A stretch of DNA of 64,000 nucleotides from Bacillus pumilus. Lineage in GTDB: Bacteria; Bacillota; Bacilli; Bacillales; Bacillaceae. Each line of letters starts with the position of its first letter. Position 1 is the stretch's first letter. A program made the translations under genes and the position numbers. Under the pieces are notes generated by a model. The model saw only the letters and a program-made list of their open reading frames with translations, had not been told where the DNA came from and did no database searches. Below, piece by piece: positions 26,176-36,152 of this stretch. The stretch lies in contig NZ_LT906438.1 in assembly GCF_900186955.1 (NCBI RefSeq), forward strand, positions 3,472,001 through 3,536,000, read 5' to 3'.

Positions 26176-27048
26176 TTATTTCACAAATCCAAGCAGCATT
26201 TCGCGTAAAAGCTTGCTCGCTGTATTCGCTGTTTGGTCGGAATGATCGTATACAGGTGCTACCTCTACAAGGTCTGCACCGACTACTTGAACCTCAGATC
26301 CTGCAATGGCATGAATAGATGCAAGCAGCTCTTTTGATGTAATACCGCCAGCATCCACCGTGCCTGTACCAGGTGCATGAGCTGGGTCGAGTACATCAAT
26401 GTCGATCGTCACATAAACTGGACGCCCCTTCAGCTTTGGCAATACTTGCTTCAACGGCTCCAGCACTTCAAATTTAGAAATGTGCATGCCCGCTTCTTTT
26501 GCCCATTCAAATTCTTCCTTCATCCCAGAACGAATCCCAAAAGAGAACACATTCTCAGGTCCAATGAGTCCTGCTACTTTACGAATCGGTGTTGAATGAG
26601 ACAGAGGCTCACCCTCGTATTCCTCACGAAGATCCGTATGTGCGTCCATATGGATAATCGCCAAATCAGGATATTTCTTATGCATCGCACGGAAAACCGG
26701 CCAAGACACAAGATGCTCGCCGCCCATTCCTAATGGAAACTTCCCTTTTTCTAAAATGCTGTCGACATACTCTTCAATTAAGTCCAAGCTTTTCTGAGCA
26801 TTTCCAAAAGGAAGCGGAATGTCACCGGCATCAAAGAATGGCACCTCGTGCAGTTCACGATCTAAATAAGGGCTGTATTCCTCTAATCCAATCGAAACTT
26901 CACGAATACGGTTTGGGCCAAAACGTGAGCCTGGTCTATAACTGACGGTCCAATCCATCGGCATACCATATAAAATGACTTTTGCATCTTCCCATGTCGG
27001 ATGACTTCCAATAAACACTTTTCCTGAATAAGCCTCGTCGAATCTCAT
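26176..27048 (-). CDS. speB: Agmatinase
   Basis: Ureohydrolase of 290 aa that splits agmatine to putrescine and urea. The Mn-binding motifs are GGEHLVS, IHMDAHTDLREEY and YVTIDIDVLDPAHAPG. The ribosome site is AAAGGAGG. It lies downstream of speE as in B. subtilis and supplies the putrescine that SpeE uses. A hairpin between the genes may lower speB expression relative to speE. Confidence 0.96.
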   Translation of the reverse strand: MRFDEAYSGKVFIGSHPTWEDAKVILYGMPMDWTVSYRPGSRFGPNRIREVSIGLEEYSPYLDRELHEVPFFDAGDIPLPFGNAQKSLDLIEEYVDSILEKGKFPLGMGGEHLVSWPVFRAMHKKYPDLAIIHMDAHTDLREEYEGEPLSHSTPIRKVAGLIGPENVFSFGIRSGMKEEFEWAKEAGMHISKFEVLEPLKQVLPKLKGRPVYVTIDIDVLDPAHAPGTGTVDAGGITSKELLASIHAIAGSEVQVVGADLVEVAPVYDHSDQTANTASKLLREMLLGFVK

Positions 27049-27072
27049 GCAAGATTCCTCCTTTTACGCTTC

Positions 27073-27104
27073 AAAAAATGCGCAAACTGTTATTTGCGCA
27101 TTTC
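27073..27104 (-). terminator. Terminator between speE and speB
   Basis: AAATGCGCAAA / TTTGCGCATTT with a T-run on the minus strand, in the speE-speB gap. Either an attenuator or the true end of the speE transcript. Confidence 0.75.
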
Positions 27105-27117
27105 CTCTTCGCTTGAT

Positions 27118-27948
27118 TTATTTGATTAAGTCGCTCACAAATTTCGGCAGAACGAATGCCGCTTTGTGTAATTCTTTTGTGTAATATTTCGTGTCAATAT
27201 CAAAGAAACGGCTGTCTTCTACAGCAAGTGGATCATATTTTTTTGAACCGATGGTAAATGTCCAAAGACCACTTGGATACGTTGGAATATTTGCTGTGTA
27301 AAGCTTCGTGATTGGGAAAATCTCTTTCACATCACGCTGTACATTTGTAATCAGCTCAGGTGTGAACCAAGGATTGTCCGTTTGTGCCACGAAAATACCG
27401 TCTTCTTTGAGTGCTTTTGAAATTCCTGCGTAAAATCCTTTAGAGAACAGGTTCACAGCTGGTCCAACTGGTTCAGTTGAGTCCACCATGATGACATCAT
27501 ACTCGTTGTCAGCTTCAGCAATGTGCATAAAGCCGTCTCCGACTTTGACATCCACACGAGGATCGTCTAGTTTTCCAGCAATCGAAGGAAGGAATTTTTT
27601 CGAGTATTCGATGACTTTGCCATCAATATCAACAAGTGTCGCTTTTTTCACACTTGGATGCTTCAGGATTTCACGAATGACACCGCCGTCTCCTCCGCCT
27701 ACGACGAGAACATTTTCCGGGTTTGGATGAGTGAAAAGAGGAACATGTGCCACCATTTCATGATATACAAACTCATCTTTCTCAGACGTCATCACCATAC
27801 CGTCTAAAAACAGCATATTGCCAAACTCTTCTGTTTCCACCATTTCTAAATGCTGAAAATCTGTTTGTTCTGTGTGAAGGGTTTTGTTCACCTTCAATGT
27901 AATACCAAAATTCTTCGTTTGCTTCTCTGTATACCAAAGTTCGCTCAT
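27118..27948 (-). CDS. speE: Spermidine synthase
   Basis: Transfers the aminopropyl group from decarboxylated SAM to putrescine. The protein is 276 aa from [10 protein letters not shown] at 27948, nearly identical to the B. subtilis enzyme as I recall it. Key segments are [18 protein letters not shown] (SAM site), DSTEPVGPA and [11 protein letters not shown]. The longer open frame to 27984 has no support. Confidence 0.97.
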   Translation of the reverse strand: MSELWYTEKQTKNFGITLKVNKTLHTEQTDFQHLEMVETEEFGNMLFLDGMVMTSEKDEFVYHEMVAHVPLFTHPNPENVLVVGGGDGGVIREILKHPSVKKATLVDIDGKVIEYSKKFLPSIAGKLDDPRVDVKVGDGFMHIAEADNEYDVIMVDSTEPVGPAVNLFSKGFYAGISKALKEDGIFVAQTDNPWFTPELITNVQRDVKEIFPITKLYTANIPTYPSGLWTFTIGSKKYDPLAVEDSRFFDIDTKYYTKELHKAAFVLPKFVSDLIK

Positions 27949-28172
27949 TGTCCATCTTCCTCTCATCCAATAATAAACAAACATCTATTGTTAGTGCCTT
28001 TATCGGCTATGACTATATCGATTGTCCAAGAAAAAAGTATAGTGGATTCATATCAAATTGTAAAGAACCGCATGACTTCTCTTCAATTTTAATGCACGCT
28101 CTTTCAATCATTTGTTTAAAACGGTTTTCTTTGTTCCATACTGATAAAAAACCGTCAAAATGGGGGCTTTGC

Positions 28173-30242
28173 ATGGACACAATCATGAGTAATAAAAAAA
28201 TCCGCATGACCGTGAAAACGATTCGAGCCTGTTTTTTTATTGGTTTGCTCGCTTTTCTATTTGCAGGCACTGTCTTTTTGACGATTCTTTTAATAGCCAA
28301 ATGGCAAGGCGCCCCTTCTGTTCAAGTTCCCCAATCTACGACCATTTATGCAGCCGATGGTTCAAAGCTTGGAGAATCCAGCTTTGGAGAAAAGAGATAT
28401 TGGGTGCCCTTAAAGGACATGTCCCCTTATATCAGGCAGGCAGCTGTAGCTGTTGAGGATAAAACCTTTTATGAGCATCATGGCTTTGATGTGAAACGGA
28501 TGGCGGGTGCTGCAGTGGCTGATATTCGTGCCATGGCTAAGGTACAAGGCGCCAGCACGATCACCCAGCAATATGCACGAAATCTGTATTTAGATCATGA
28601 TAAAACGTGGAAGCGGAAGTGGAATGAAGCCTTTTACACGATTCGCTTAGAGCAAAACTATACAAAAGATGAGATTTTAGAAGGATACTTGAACACCATT
28701 TATTATGGTCATGGAGCTTATGGCGTGGAAGCAGCGTCCCGTCTGTATTTCGGAAAAAAGGCAAAGAATTTGACCCTCGCTGAATCTGCCTTACTTGCCG
28801 GTATCCCAAAGGGCCCTTCTCTCTACTCCCCTTATGTGAATGAAGAGAAAGCCGGCGCAAGAAAGAATATGATTTTGAGGCACATGCAAGAGGACGGCAT
28901 GATTACGAAAAAGGCAGCCGCTGAAGCCGCGAAAGAAAAACTGTCCTATCGCCCTTTGCAAAAGAAGCAGCTGCAAGCAAAGCAAGCCCCGTATTTTTAT
29001 GATGATGTGATTCGTGAGTTGAAACAAAGCTTGGGGTTAACTGAGGAACAGATCGAAACCTATGGCCTTCATATCCAAACGACTTTAAATCCAGAGTTAC
29101 AGAAAATTGCTGAGAAGACGTTAAAAAGCACAATCTATTCGAAATCAGACATCCAAATCGGCTTTACCGCTATCCATCCCCAAACTGGTCATGTACTCGC
29201 CCTCATTGGGGGAAGAGATTATGAGAAAAGTCCATTCAACCGGGTGACACAAGCGAAAAGACAGCCCGGTTCAACAATGAAGCCTCTTCTCTATTACATT
29301 GCCTTGCAAAATGGGTTTACACCAGCAACCGTCATGCGCAGTGAAGAAACGGTTTTTGAGCTCGATGATCAAGGAAGCGGCGCTGCTTATTCACCAAGCA
29401 ATTATCATGGCTATTACGCCAATGACGGCATTACCATGCTTCAAGCCTTGGCGCTGTCTGATAATATTTATGCCGTGAAAACCCATCTATTTTTAGGAAT
29501 GGAGCAGCTTGTACGTGCTGGCAAAACATTTGGCATCAACGAAAAACTAGATCAAGTGCCATCACTTGCCCTAGGCACGTCTCCTATCAAACCAATTGAA
29601 ATGACCAATGCTTACGCAATGCTTGTCAATGGCGGAAAACGAGTCAAACCCACCTTTATTACAAAAGTAACGGATGCTAAAGGCAACGTGCTTTTTGAAG
29701 AAAAACAAAAACGAGAGCAAGTCTTAGATGAAAAGGCAGCCTTTGTCACCACCGACATGATGTCAGGAATGTTCAATGATCAGCTAAACGGCTATACGAG
29801 TGTCACAGGCCGCACCATTATGAAGGATCTCACGCGAACATACGGAGGAAAATCGGGAACGACAGGAGCCGACAGCTGGATGATCGGCTTTTCTCCCCAG
29901 CTCGTCACAGGTGTGTGGACGGGCTATGATAAAGGGCGTACCATTGACTCGGTCGAAGAAACAGCCTATGCAAAAAAGATATGGGCATCCTTTATGGAAT
30001 CAGCCCTCTCCAAACAGCCAGCGTCCTCCTTCATGCCGCCAGACGGCGTAAAAGGTGTGTATATCAATCCAAAAACCGGCGATCTCGCAGGCCCAGGATG
30101 TGAATCAAAGGTATTCACCTATTTTATAGAAGGAACGGAGCCGACAGGTGTGTGCTACGGTGCTGAGGATAAATCATCTGAGCAAGATCCAGTTCAAGAT
30201 CAAAAGCCAAAGAAATGGTGGGAAAAGTGGTTGAAACGTTAA
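28173..30242 (+). CDS. pbpG: Class A penicillin-binding protein 2D
   Basis: Bifunctional murein synthase of 689 aa. It has one N-terminal membrane helix (about 18-45); a glycosyltransferase domain with EDKTFYEHHGFD, GASTITQQYARN and a YLNTIYYG region; and a transpeptidase domain with the nucleophile STMK in QPGSTMKPLLYY, SDN in ALSDNIYA and KSGTTG. The ATG at 28173 fits the B. subtilis PBP2d start (MD...NK). In B. subtilis pbpG is made in the forespore and helps orient spore peptidoglycan. The frame is open far upstream into the promoter region, but nothing supports a start there. Confidence 0.94.
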   Translation: MDTIMSNKKIRMTVKTIRACFFIGLLAFLFAGTVFLTILLIAKWQGAPSVQVPQSTTIYAADGSKLGESSFGEKRYWVPLKDMSPYIRQAAVAVEDKTFYEHHGFDVKRMAGAAVADIRAMAKVQGASTITQQYARNLYLDHDKTWKRKWNEAFYTIRLEQNYTKDEILEGYLNTIYYGHGAYGVEAASRLYFGKKAKNLTLAESALLAGIPKGPSLYSPYVNEEKAGARKNMILRHMQEDGMITKKAAAEAAKEKLSYRPLQKKQLQAKQAPYFYDDVIRELKQSLGLTEEQIETYGLHIQTTLNPELQKIAEKTLKSTIYSKSDIQIGFTAIHPQTGHVLALIGGRDYEKSPFNRVTQAKRQPGSTMKPLLYYIALQNGFTPATVMRSEETVFELDDQGSGAAYSPSNYHGYYANDGITMLQALALSDNIYAVKTHLFLGMEQLVRAGKTFGINEKLDQVPSLALGTSPIKPIEMTNAYAMLVNGGKRVKPTFITKVTDAKGNVLFEEKQKREQVLDEKAAFVTTDMMSGMFNDQLNGYTSVTGRTIMKDLTRTYGGKSGTTGADSWMIGFSPQLVTGVWTGYDKGRTIDSVEETAYAKKIWASFMESALSKQPASSFMPPDGVKGVYINPKTGDLAGPGCESKVFTYFIEGTEPTGVCYGAEDKSSEQDPVQDQKPKKWWEKWLKR

Positions 30243-30247
30243 AAAAA

Positions 30248-30292
30248 GACATGAAAAACCCCGAGATTTACATCTCGGGATTCTCCATGTCC
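30248..30292 (+). terminator. Terminator of pbpG
   Basis: CCCCGAGAT / ATCTCGGG with outer GACATG / CATGTC pairing, just after the stop. T-run is short. Confidence 0.65.
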
Positions 30293-30367
30293 TAGCTTTA
30301 ACACCAGTTTACTCAAAAACCAGCTGGAATTGGTAGCAATTCGCCATTCTTCACAAAAATTTCACAA

Positions 30368-30886
30368 TTATTCAGGGACAGACAATCCTTCTTTTAATTC
30401 ATCTGTGGATGCTTCCCATAGTGCTTCATTATGACTCTTCAAGAAATCAGCCAGCACCTTTTTCGATACATCATCCATATGACTGACGACGATATTTCGC
30501 TTCATTGATTTATCCATGAAATTCACATGCTCTGGAAGCGACTTATACCCGCGGCGGATTGAACGGTCGACGGTCATTTCGCAAGCCGTCACACCCGCAT
30601 AATAAGGACCTTCTTCTCTGCGGTCAATGGTCACCCATACGAGCCAATACGGCTTTCCGTTCGGTACCTCTTCTTTTGTTTTCAAAAATTTAATTCCTTT
30701 TTCCACGGCACTTCTTGCATGCATCGCACCAATATCAATGACAGCTTCCTTTTCCTCTACGTCAATGATCACCGGCGAAATGTTATCTAGGCTGAGCGCA
30801 CCAGCTCCAAAGCCTCCGTGTCCGTCGGTTGCATCTGTTTTTTTAATGATGTTAAAACCAATTGGTTTCTTCTTTTTACCTTCCAT
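30368..30886 (-). CDS. ywhD: YwhD family protein
   Basis: Conserved Bacillus protein of 172 aa, all soluble, with a signature segment RREEGPYYAGVTACEMTVD. The family has no assigned function. It is translated from AGGAGG 12 nt after ywhC, so the two form an operon, as in B. subtilis. No membrane segment or known catalytic motif was seen. Confidence 0.9.
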   Translation of the reverse strand: MEGKKKKPIGFNIIKKTDATDGHGGFGAGALSLDNISPVIIDVEEKEAVIDIGAMHARSAVEKGIKFLKTKEEVPNGKPYWLVWVTIDRREEGPYYAGVTACEMTVDRSIRRGYKSLPEHVNFMDKSMKRNIVVSHMDDVSKKVLADFLKSHNEALWEASTDELKEGLSVPE

Positions 30887-30898
30887 TCATTAAACCTC

Positions 30899-31561
30899 CT
30901 AAAGCAGCGGCTTCAAAATAAGATTAAACCATTGAATGATTTGATCCCGCATTCCGATCAATGGACCAAAAACAAACTGTCCTAGCGGCGTGATCACGAA
31001 TATGAGAAAAATAATGATCCCATATTGTTCGAATTGCGTCATTTTCGCCCGGATACGGGGGCTGACGACGTCCTCAATAATACGATACCCATCCAGCGGC
31101 GGAAGTGGCAATAAGTTAAATAGGAACAAAATGACGTTCAAGTTAATAAATATCCGGAAGAAATGATCAACTCCCGGCTCAAAGCGCATGAGCGACTCCC
31201 CGCCAAATTTCTGAAGAAGCACGTACACGAAAAAGCCTAGAAACGCCAACACTAAGTTACTTAAAGGGCCAGCAATCGAGACGCAGATTCCTGCTAAGCG
31301 CGGGTTTTTGAAATGGTAACGATTGACCGGTACAGGTCTCGCCCAGCCAAACCCAGCCACAAAGATCAAAATCGTCCCAAATACATCAAGATGCTTCAGT
31401 GGATTTAATGTGAGTCTCCCTTGGTTCTTAGCTGTCGGGTCTCCGAAACGATACGCAACATATGCATGCGCCAGCTCGTGCATCGTAAATGCAACAACAA
31501 GCGTAATGGCGACATATGGGATGAGTTCTAATGGATACACAAGAAATTGGTTCAAAGGCAT
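30899..31561 (-). CDS. ywhC: Site-2 protease family (M50) membrane metallopeptidase
   Basis: Intramembrane zinc protease of 220 aa, short type. The zinc motif HELAH is in FTMHELAHAYVAYRFG and the third ligand in LLPLPPLDGYRIIED. It has five to six membrane helices. The start at 31561 (MPLNQFLVYP) is behind AGAGGG; eight codons upstream are also open but unsupported. The substrate is unknown. Confidence 0.93.
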   Translation of the reverse strand: MPLNQFLVYPLELIPYVAITLVVAFTMHELAHAYVAYRFGDPTAKNQGRLTLNPLKHLDVFGTILIFVAGFGWARPVPVNRYHFKNPRLAGICVSIAGPLSNLVLAFLGFFVYVLLQKFGGESLMRFEPGVDHFFRIFINLNVILFLFNLLPLPPLDGYRIIEDVVSPRIRAKMTQFEQYGIIIFLIFVITPLGQFVFGPLIGMRDQIIQWFNLILKPLL

Positions 31562-31668
31562 GAATCCCTCTTTCTTTCTATACAATGATTTACTTCATTC
31601 AGTATACTATAAGAAGTCCCTTAAACTAAAGGGAAGCGTAGCATGAAAGGAAAAAGGAGGTTTTCGCA

Positions 31669-31854
31669 TTGCCGATTGTCACCGTACAAATGCTTGAAGG
31701 AAGAACAGACGAGCAGAAAAGAGCTCTTGTGGAGAAAGTCACTGATGCTGTTGTTGAAACAACAGGCGCAGGTGCAGAAAAAGTCTCTGTTATTATTGAA
31801 GAAATGAAAAAAGAACACTATGCCGTAGCAGGAAAAAGAATGAGCGACCTGTAA
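31669..31854 (+). CDS. ywhB: 4-oxalocrotonate tautomerase family protein
   Basis: Tautomerase of 61 aa; after removal of Met the catalytic Pro1 is at the N-terminus (PIVTVQMLEGR), followed by EEMKKEHYAVAGKRMSDL. The start codon is TTG, behind AAAAGGAGG. Such enzymes interconvert keto and enol forms of unsaturated dicarboxylates; the physiological substrate is not known. It is divergent from ywhC and ends in a very long hairpin. Confidence 0.93.
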   Translation: MPIVTVQMLEGRTDEQKRALVEKVTDAVVETTGAGAEKVSVIIEEMKKEHYAVAGKRMSDL

Positions 31855-31902
31855 GCAATATAAAAGACGTCTCTTTAGAAAAAGAGACGTCTTTTATATT
31901 GC
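31855..31902 (+). terminator. Long terminator of ywhB
   Basis: Perfect 22-bp stem with a 4-nt loop (AGAA), running from GCAATATAAAAGACGTCTC to its complement. The length is unusual; the T-rich 3' arm allows termination. Confidence 0.8.
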
Positions 31903-32032
31903 TTGCTAAATGAATTCAAACAAAATTAGAGTTGTATCCAGTTATTAACCCTCTCTATATAAACTCAATCTGTTTTGTTTAGAATAGATCATTATTAAAT
32001 TCGTATTCACGTAAAGATTGTGAGGCTGAAAA

Positions 32033-32194
32033 TTATTTTCTTGTGCCAATTATTTTCAAAACACTTGTTGTAGCCAAAGTCGAACAAAAAATAATAATTA
32101 ACTTGCCTACAACAATTTGATGACTACCTGTAGATACGACAACTATTATGACAGCGATTGATATCATTAATAATAAGATAAATAATTTCTTCAT
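32033..32194 (-). CDS. Small membrane protein, 53 aa
   Basis: A frame with ATG behind AGGGG (8-nt spacing) inside an otherwise non-coding 660-nt region. The peptide begins MKKLFILLLMISIAVIIVVV and has a second hydrophobic segment around residues 27-46, then a basic end (KIIGTRK). It is a two-helix or signal-plus-helix protein. I do not recognise the family. Flanking sequence (31903-32032 and 32195-32460) shows nothing else. Confidence 0.5.
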   Translation of the reverse strand: MKKLFILLLMISIAVIIVVVSTGSHQIVVGKLIIIFCSTLATTSVLKIIGTRK

Positions 32195-32460
32195 TTATAT
32201 GACCCCTATTTAGTCAATGTTAATAAGTCTATTATCTTGGATGCGATGTACTTTTTGACAAATCCATAATTATTGTTTGTGAATGAATATTTTTGAAACA
32301 CAATAAAATTTAATCATAGTTTACTTGAAATAACAAGAAAAAAATTACTATTTTCTTATAAAATACTATTTATGTATTTAACTAGTATTCGTAAATTGTT
32401 GTGTAACTTTTACATTGCTAGAAGACATCTTTATTTTTTAATTTCTATTAACTACGAAAA

Positions 32461-32495
32461 CAAAGGGCCAGAATAAAAACCCTTCTAACCCTTTG
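32461..32495 (-). terminator. Terminator of the metalloprotease gene
   Basis: GCAAAGGG / CCCTTTG arms with a long loop and TTTT on the minus strand, about 70 nt after the stop. Confidence 0.5.
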
Positions 32496-32564
32496 CAAAT
32501 GATTTAAAATACAATTATTGTCTTCAATCGGTTTTTCTGTGATTCACTCTTTTTCATTTTTACC

Positions 32565-33377
32565 TTATCTGTACCACGCTTTGTTACGGTTCACTTGATT
32601 TTTATGAGCCGCATCAAAGAAATCGACAGTGTAGGAATAATCATAATTCATTAAGCAGACAATGCCGCTGCCTTGAGGGTCATGCGGTAAGCCAAAGTTA
32701 TGGCCGTATTCATGCGTAGCCGCTTTTGCTGTATTCGCTGTTCCTTGATCAAGGTTGACGGCGAATGCACTTCCGCGCGGTGCACTATTGTATACATAGG
32801 CAATTCCGCCAGCATCAAAGTTTGGATTTGCTGTAAATCCAGTGACAAAATCGTATCCTCTGCCATCAAAGCTGCGCGAAAGGTTAGATAAAATTTGCTC
32901 TGCATTTGATCCAGAAGATGTCCAAGATCCTACTGCTTGTACGACAAAGTCCACATCATGATCACGGTTAAAGGTGACGTCCGCTTGCTCGATGATGCTG
33001 ACAATACGCGTCTGCCAGTCACTATATTTCGCACGATACTGCGCATCTGCTACAGCATAGACCGTTACTTTTTGACTGCCTGTACTTGCCTTTGTTGAAA
33101 TAGAATCTCCTGTATTCGCCTTAAAGGTTCTAGAGCCTACCTGCTTACCAGACTCATCTAATACCTTTGTTGTCACATCTCGTTCAATTGGAGGTGCTTT
33201 CGTCAAATCTTTAAAATCGTTTGCCTTTGGCAACCCCTCACCAATATGTGTTTCGAACGGCGCATGACCATGATCATGCCCATGACCAGTACTCGCGACT
33301 GGTGCTGAAGCTGAACTTACTCCCGGTAACAAACTACCTACCAATAAAAATGACAAAAAGACTGAACGCTTTTTCAT
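32565..33377 (-). CDS. Secreted metzincin zinc protease
   Basis: Extracellular protease precursor of 270 aa. It has a signal peptide (residues 1-24, cleavage near VSSASA), a His-rich stretch GHGHDHGHAPFETH, a propeptide, and a catalytic domain with the metzincin motif HEYGHNFGLPHD and a Met-turn candidate CLMNYDYSY. The first ATG in the open frame is 8 codons upstream; I use 33377, behind AAAGGAGGG. B. pumilus is known to secrete an adamalysin-like metalloprotease of this type. The His-rich N-terminus may bind metal. It is monocistronic. Confidence 0.9.
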   Translation of the reverse strand: MKKRSVFLSFLLVGSLLPGVSSASAPVASTGHGHDHGHAPFETHIGEGLPKANDFKDLTKAPPIERDVTTKVLDESGKQVGSRTFKANTGDSISTKASTGSQKVTVYAVADAQYRAKYSDWQTRIVSIIEQADVTFNRDHDVDFVVQAVGSWTSSGSNAEQILSNLSRSFDGRGYDFVTGFTANPNFDAGGIAYVYNSAPRGSAFAVNLDQGTANTAKAATHEYGHNFGLPHDPQGSGIVCLMNYDYSYTVDFFDAAHKNQVNRNKAWYR

Positions 33378-33750
33378 TCCTATCCCTCCTTTGATTTTCA
33401 CAAAGTTATATATTCACTGAAAATTCACTTTTTTCCTTCTATTCAGTCAAAAACAGGGAATTAGATACACAGGAAGAAAGTCGAAATACGTCATATTCAC
33501 TAATTTTCCGGATCCTTCAGCACACATTTCATCGAAAAATAGCGCTTTTGGTCTGGGTCATTTACTTAATAAACTCCCATGGTTTTAAGAAATGATGTCA
33601 TGGACTCAATGACACATCTGAAAGAAACAAAAAATGATATTAGAAAAGATAAAGTCATACTTTACTGATACCAATTATACTTCTTTACGATTCTACCTTA
33701 TGATGAAAAATATAAAACATGGCTATTTCAAAACAGAAGGGACGATCCGC
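33378..33750. other. Divergent control region between protease and ytnJ
   Basis: About 370 nt holding the promoters of two divergent genes. I cannot assign a clear -35/-10 pair or operator for either. No small gene with a convincing ribosome site was found. Confidence 0.4.
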
Positions 33751-35079
33751 ATGTCTGAAAAAAAGCACATACAATTTGGATTAATGTTACATGGTCCGGG
33801 AGGTCACATGAATGCGTGGAAGGATGAATCAGTTCCAGCAGATGCAAGTGTTAATATTGATTACTATCAAGCGATGACAAAAAAGGCAGAAGCAGCGGGT
33901 TTCCGTTTTGTCTTTGTCGCAGATGGCTTATATATTCATGAACATTCGATTCCTCATTTCTTGAACCGATTTGAACCATTAACCATCTTATCCGCTCTTG
34001 CTGCAGTCACCAAACAAATTGGACTTGTGGGGACCGTATCCACTTCCTACAGTGAGCCCTTTACCATTGCCAGACAATTTGCCTCCTTGGATAAGTTAAG
34101 CAGAGGCCGGGCAGGATGGAATGTTGTGACTTCACCGTTAGAAGGTTCTGCTGAAAATCACATCATCCGTTCTCATCCTAGCCACTCCCTTCGATACGAA
34201 ATTGCAGAAGAGTATTTACATGTAGTGAATGGGCTTTGGAATTCATGGGAAGAAGATGCTTTTATAAGAGATCGTTCAACAGGTGTCTTCTTCGATCGAG
34301 ATAAACTGCACACATTGAACCATTATGGGAAACACTTTTCTGTCAAAGGTCCTTTAAATATTGAACGATCTGAACAAGGGCAGCCCGTGATTTTCCAAGC
34401 AGGTGCTTCAGAGGCAGGAAAAGATCTAGCCGCAAAAGAAGCAGACGCTGTATTTACAAATGCCGATTCACTTGAAAAGGCAAAAGCCTATTACCGTGAC
34501 GTGAAAAATAGAGCCGAAGCGCTTGGTCGAAAACCATCCGATATCAAAATATTCCCTGGCATCCACCCGATTACAGGGAAAACAGTCGAAGAAGCAGAAG
34601 AAAAATATGAAGCCATTAAACATCTAGTCTCTATTGAAGAAGCCCTGCATTACCTCGGCAGATTCTTTGATCATTTGGACTTCAGTCAATTCCCGCTTGA
34701 TGAACCTTTTCCTGATATAGGTGACGCTGGTTCAAACAGCTTTCAATCTACAACAGAATCCATTAAAAAAATGGCCAAAGAACAAAATTTGTCCTTAAGA
34801 GAAGTCGCTTTACAAGTGACCACTCCAAAAAGTGCCTTTTTCGGCACTTACGAACAAGTGGCTGACAAATTGATTCAATGGATCGAAGAAGATGCCGCAG
34901 ATGGATTTATTTTTGGCGCTCCGATTCTAGCTAGTGGTTTATCCGAATGGACAGAGCATGTGATCCCGATTTTGATAGAAAGAGGATATTATGATCCAAA
35001 TTATCAAGCTCATACCCTTCGCGAAAATTTGGGTCTGCCTATTAAGAAGAATCAGTTTCTTAAACAAACCGTAAAATAA
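33751..35079 (+). CDS. ytnJ: Flavin-dependent monooxygenase, NtaA/SnaA/DszA type
   Basis: Bacterial luciferase-like FMNH2-dependent monooxygenase of 442 aa, the length of B. subtilis YtnJ. Family features are [16 protein letters not shown] at the N-terminus, [30 protein letters not shown] and [12 protein letters not shown]. In B. subtilis the ytm locus enzymes act in salvage of S-modified cysteines by oxidative C-S cleavage. The ATG at 33751 is behind AAGGGA; the frame is open 39 codons further but without support. Here the gene stands apart from the ytmI-like operon, with the lysR gene between. Confidence 0.88.
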   Translation: MSEKKHIQFGLMLHGPGGHMNAWKDESVPADASVNIDYYQAMTKKAEAAGFRFVFVADGLYIHEHSIPHFLNRFEPLTILSALAAVTKQIGLVGTVSTSYSEPFTIARQFASLDKLSRGRAGWNVVTSPLEGSAENHIIRSHPSHSLRYEIAEEYLHVVNGLWNSWEEDAFIRDRSTGVFFDRDKLHTLNHYGKHFSVKGPLNIERSEQGQPVIFQAGASEAGKDLAAKEADAVFTNADSLEKAKAYYRDVKNRAEALGRKPSDIKIFPGIHPITGKTVEEAEEKYEAIKHLVSIEEALHYLGRFFDHLDFSQFPLDEPFPDIGDAGSNSFQSTTESIKKMAKEQNLSLREVALQVTTPKSAFFGTYEQVADKLIQWIEEDAADGFIFGAPILASGLSEWTEHVIPILIERGYYDPNYQAHTLRENLGLPIKKNQFLKQTVK

Positions 35080-35080
35080 A

Positions 35081-35123
35081 CATGAAAGAGGGGTCAGCAC
35101 AAAGGCTAACCCCTTTTTCATGT
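35081..35123. terminator. Bidirectional terminator between ytnJ and lysR genes
   Basis: CATGAAA-G-AGGGGT and AACCCCTTTTTCATG arms, between two convergent stops; the lysR stop lies inside the hairpin. Confidence 0.75.
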
Positions 35124-36002
35124 TGTTCGATGCAATCGATTTTCAATGAGATCAATAAACTGGAGTACAGCTCTTCCAGGCGCATCATTTGTTTTCCTCA
35201 ATAGACCAACTGGCGGGGACACTTGAATGCCCTTTATTTCTAATACCTTTGTACCGGGGAGTGTAAAAGAATGGGCGGTTCGAGTAAAAAGAGACACTCC
35301 TAATCCAGCCTGAACATAGTGTTTATGGGACATGCTGCTCGTAATCTCTAACTTATTGTAATTGCTCCCAATGACGTTAACGATTTGTTGTTCAATTTGG
35401 ATGCGGATGGGGCAATTGTGAGGTGTGAATAATATGGTTTCATTTTCTAAATCTGTTACCTCCGCTGCATCTTTTTCCGCCAATCGATGGGAAGACGGAA
35501 CCAGCAAAACAATATCATCTTGAAAAAGCGGCTTATAGCTATTTTCCATCGAAGCTTCTGGTGCGCCGCAAATCGCAAAATCAATCTCATCATGGGAAAG
35601 CAAGGAACTCAGTGTATTTGCATCTGCTACTTGCACAGAAAATTCTACATTCGGAAACCTTTCCTTGAATTCTGCAAGAAGCGATGGGAACTCTAAGCTG
35701 GCTGTGGGCTCAGAAACACCGATGCGAATGAACCCCGCAATGCCTACCTCTAAATCTTGGAGCGTTTTCGTCAGTTTCTCATATTCATTGAGTAAAGAAT
35801 TGGCTCTTTCATAAAAAAGCTGTCCTGATGCTGTTAACTTTAAGGTCTTCCCTCTTTCTAGAAGCTTCTCTCCAATTTCCTCTTCTAAATGTTTGATGTG
35901 CAAAGTAATGGTTGGCTGAGAATAATTCAGCGCTGCTGCTGCTTTTAAAAAATTTCCGTATTTCACGATGGTGGCAAAAGTGCGTATCGCTCGAATCTCC
36001 AT
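35118..36002 (-). CDS. ytlI: LysR-type regulator of the sulfur locus
   Basis: LysR family transcription factor of 294 aa. The winged helix-turn-helix is at residues 1-60 (GNFLKAAAALNYSQPTITLHIKHLEEEIG), written here only as: KAAAALNYSQ, TITLHIKHLE. The effector domain follows from about residue 90. It is divergent from the transporter/monooxygenase operon, the usual LysR layout; B. subtilis YtlI activates ytmI in the same way. The symbol is by role and position and is not certain. Confidence 0.8.
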   Translation of the reverse strand: MEIRAIRTFATIVKYGNFLKAAAALNYSQPTITLHIKHLEEEIGEKLLERGKTLKLTASGQLFYERANSLLNEYEKLTKTLQDLEVGIAGFIRIGVSEPTASLEFPSLLAEFKERFPNVEFSVQVADANTLSSLLSHDEIDFAICGAPEASMENSYKPLFQDDIVLLVPSSHRLAEKDAAEVTDLENETILFTPHNCPIRIQIEQQIVNVIGSNYNKLEITSSMSHKHYVQAGLGVSLFTRTAHSFTLPGTKVLEIKGIQVSPPVGLLRKTNDAPGRAVLQFIDLIENRLHRTT

Positions 36003-36152
36003 GAAAACCCCTCTTCTCCCTGTATTTTAAATATCTGAATCGTGTATTTATGATTACTAATTATACTTTTCTATTGGTTTGCCTTATTATAATTTATATT
36101 ATCAACTATTCCAAGTTGTTTAGACGGAATTATAAGAAATGGAGGAGACGAA
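36003..36152. promoter_or_regulatory. Divergent LysR-operon control region
   Basis: AT-rich 150 nt with TATAAT at about 36087-36092 and a poor -35, as expected for an activator-dependent promoter. An imperfect inverted pair ATTCCAAG / CGGAATTA (about 36108-36133) resembles the 3' part of CymR sites. Both assignments are tentative. Confidence 0.4.
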
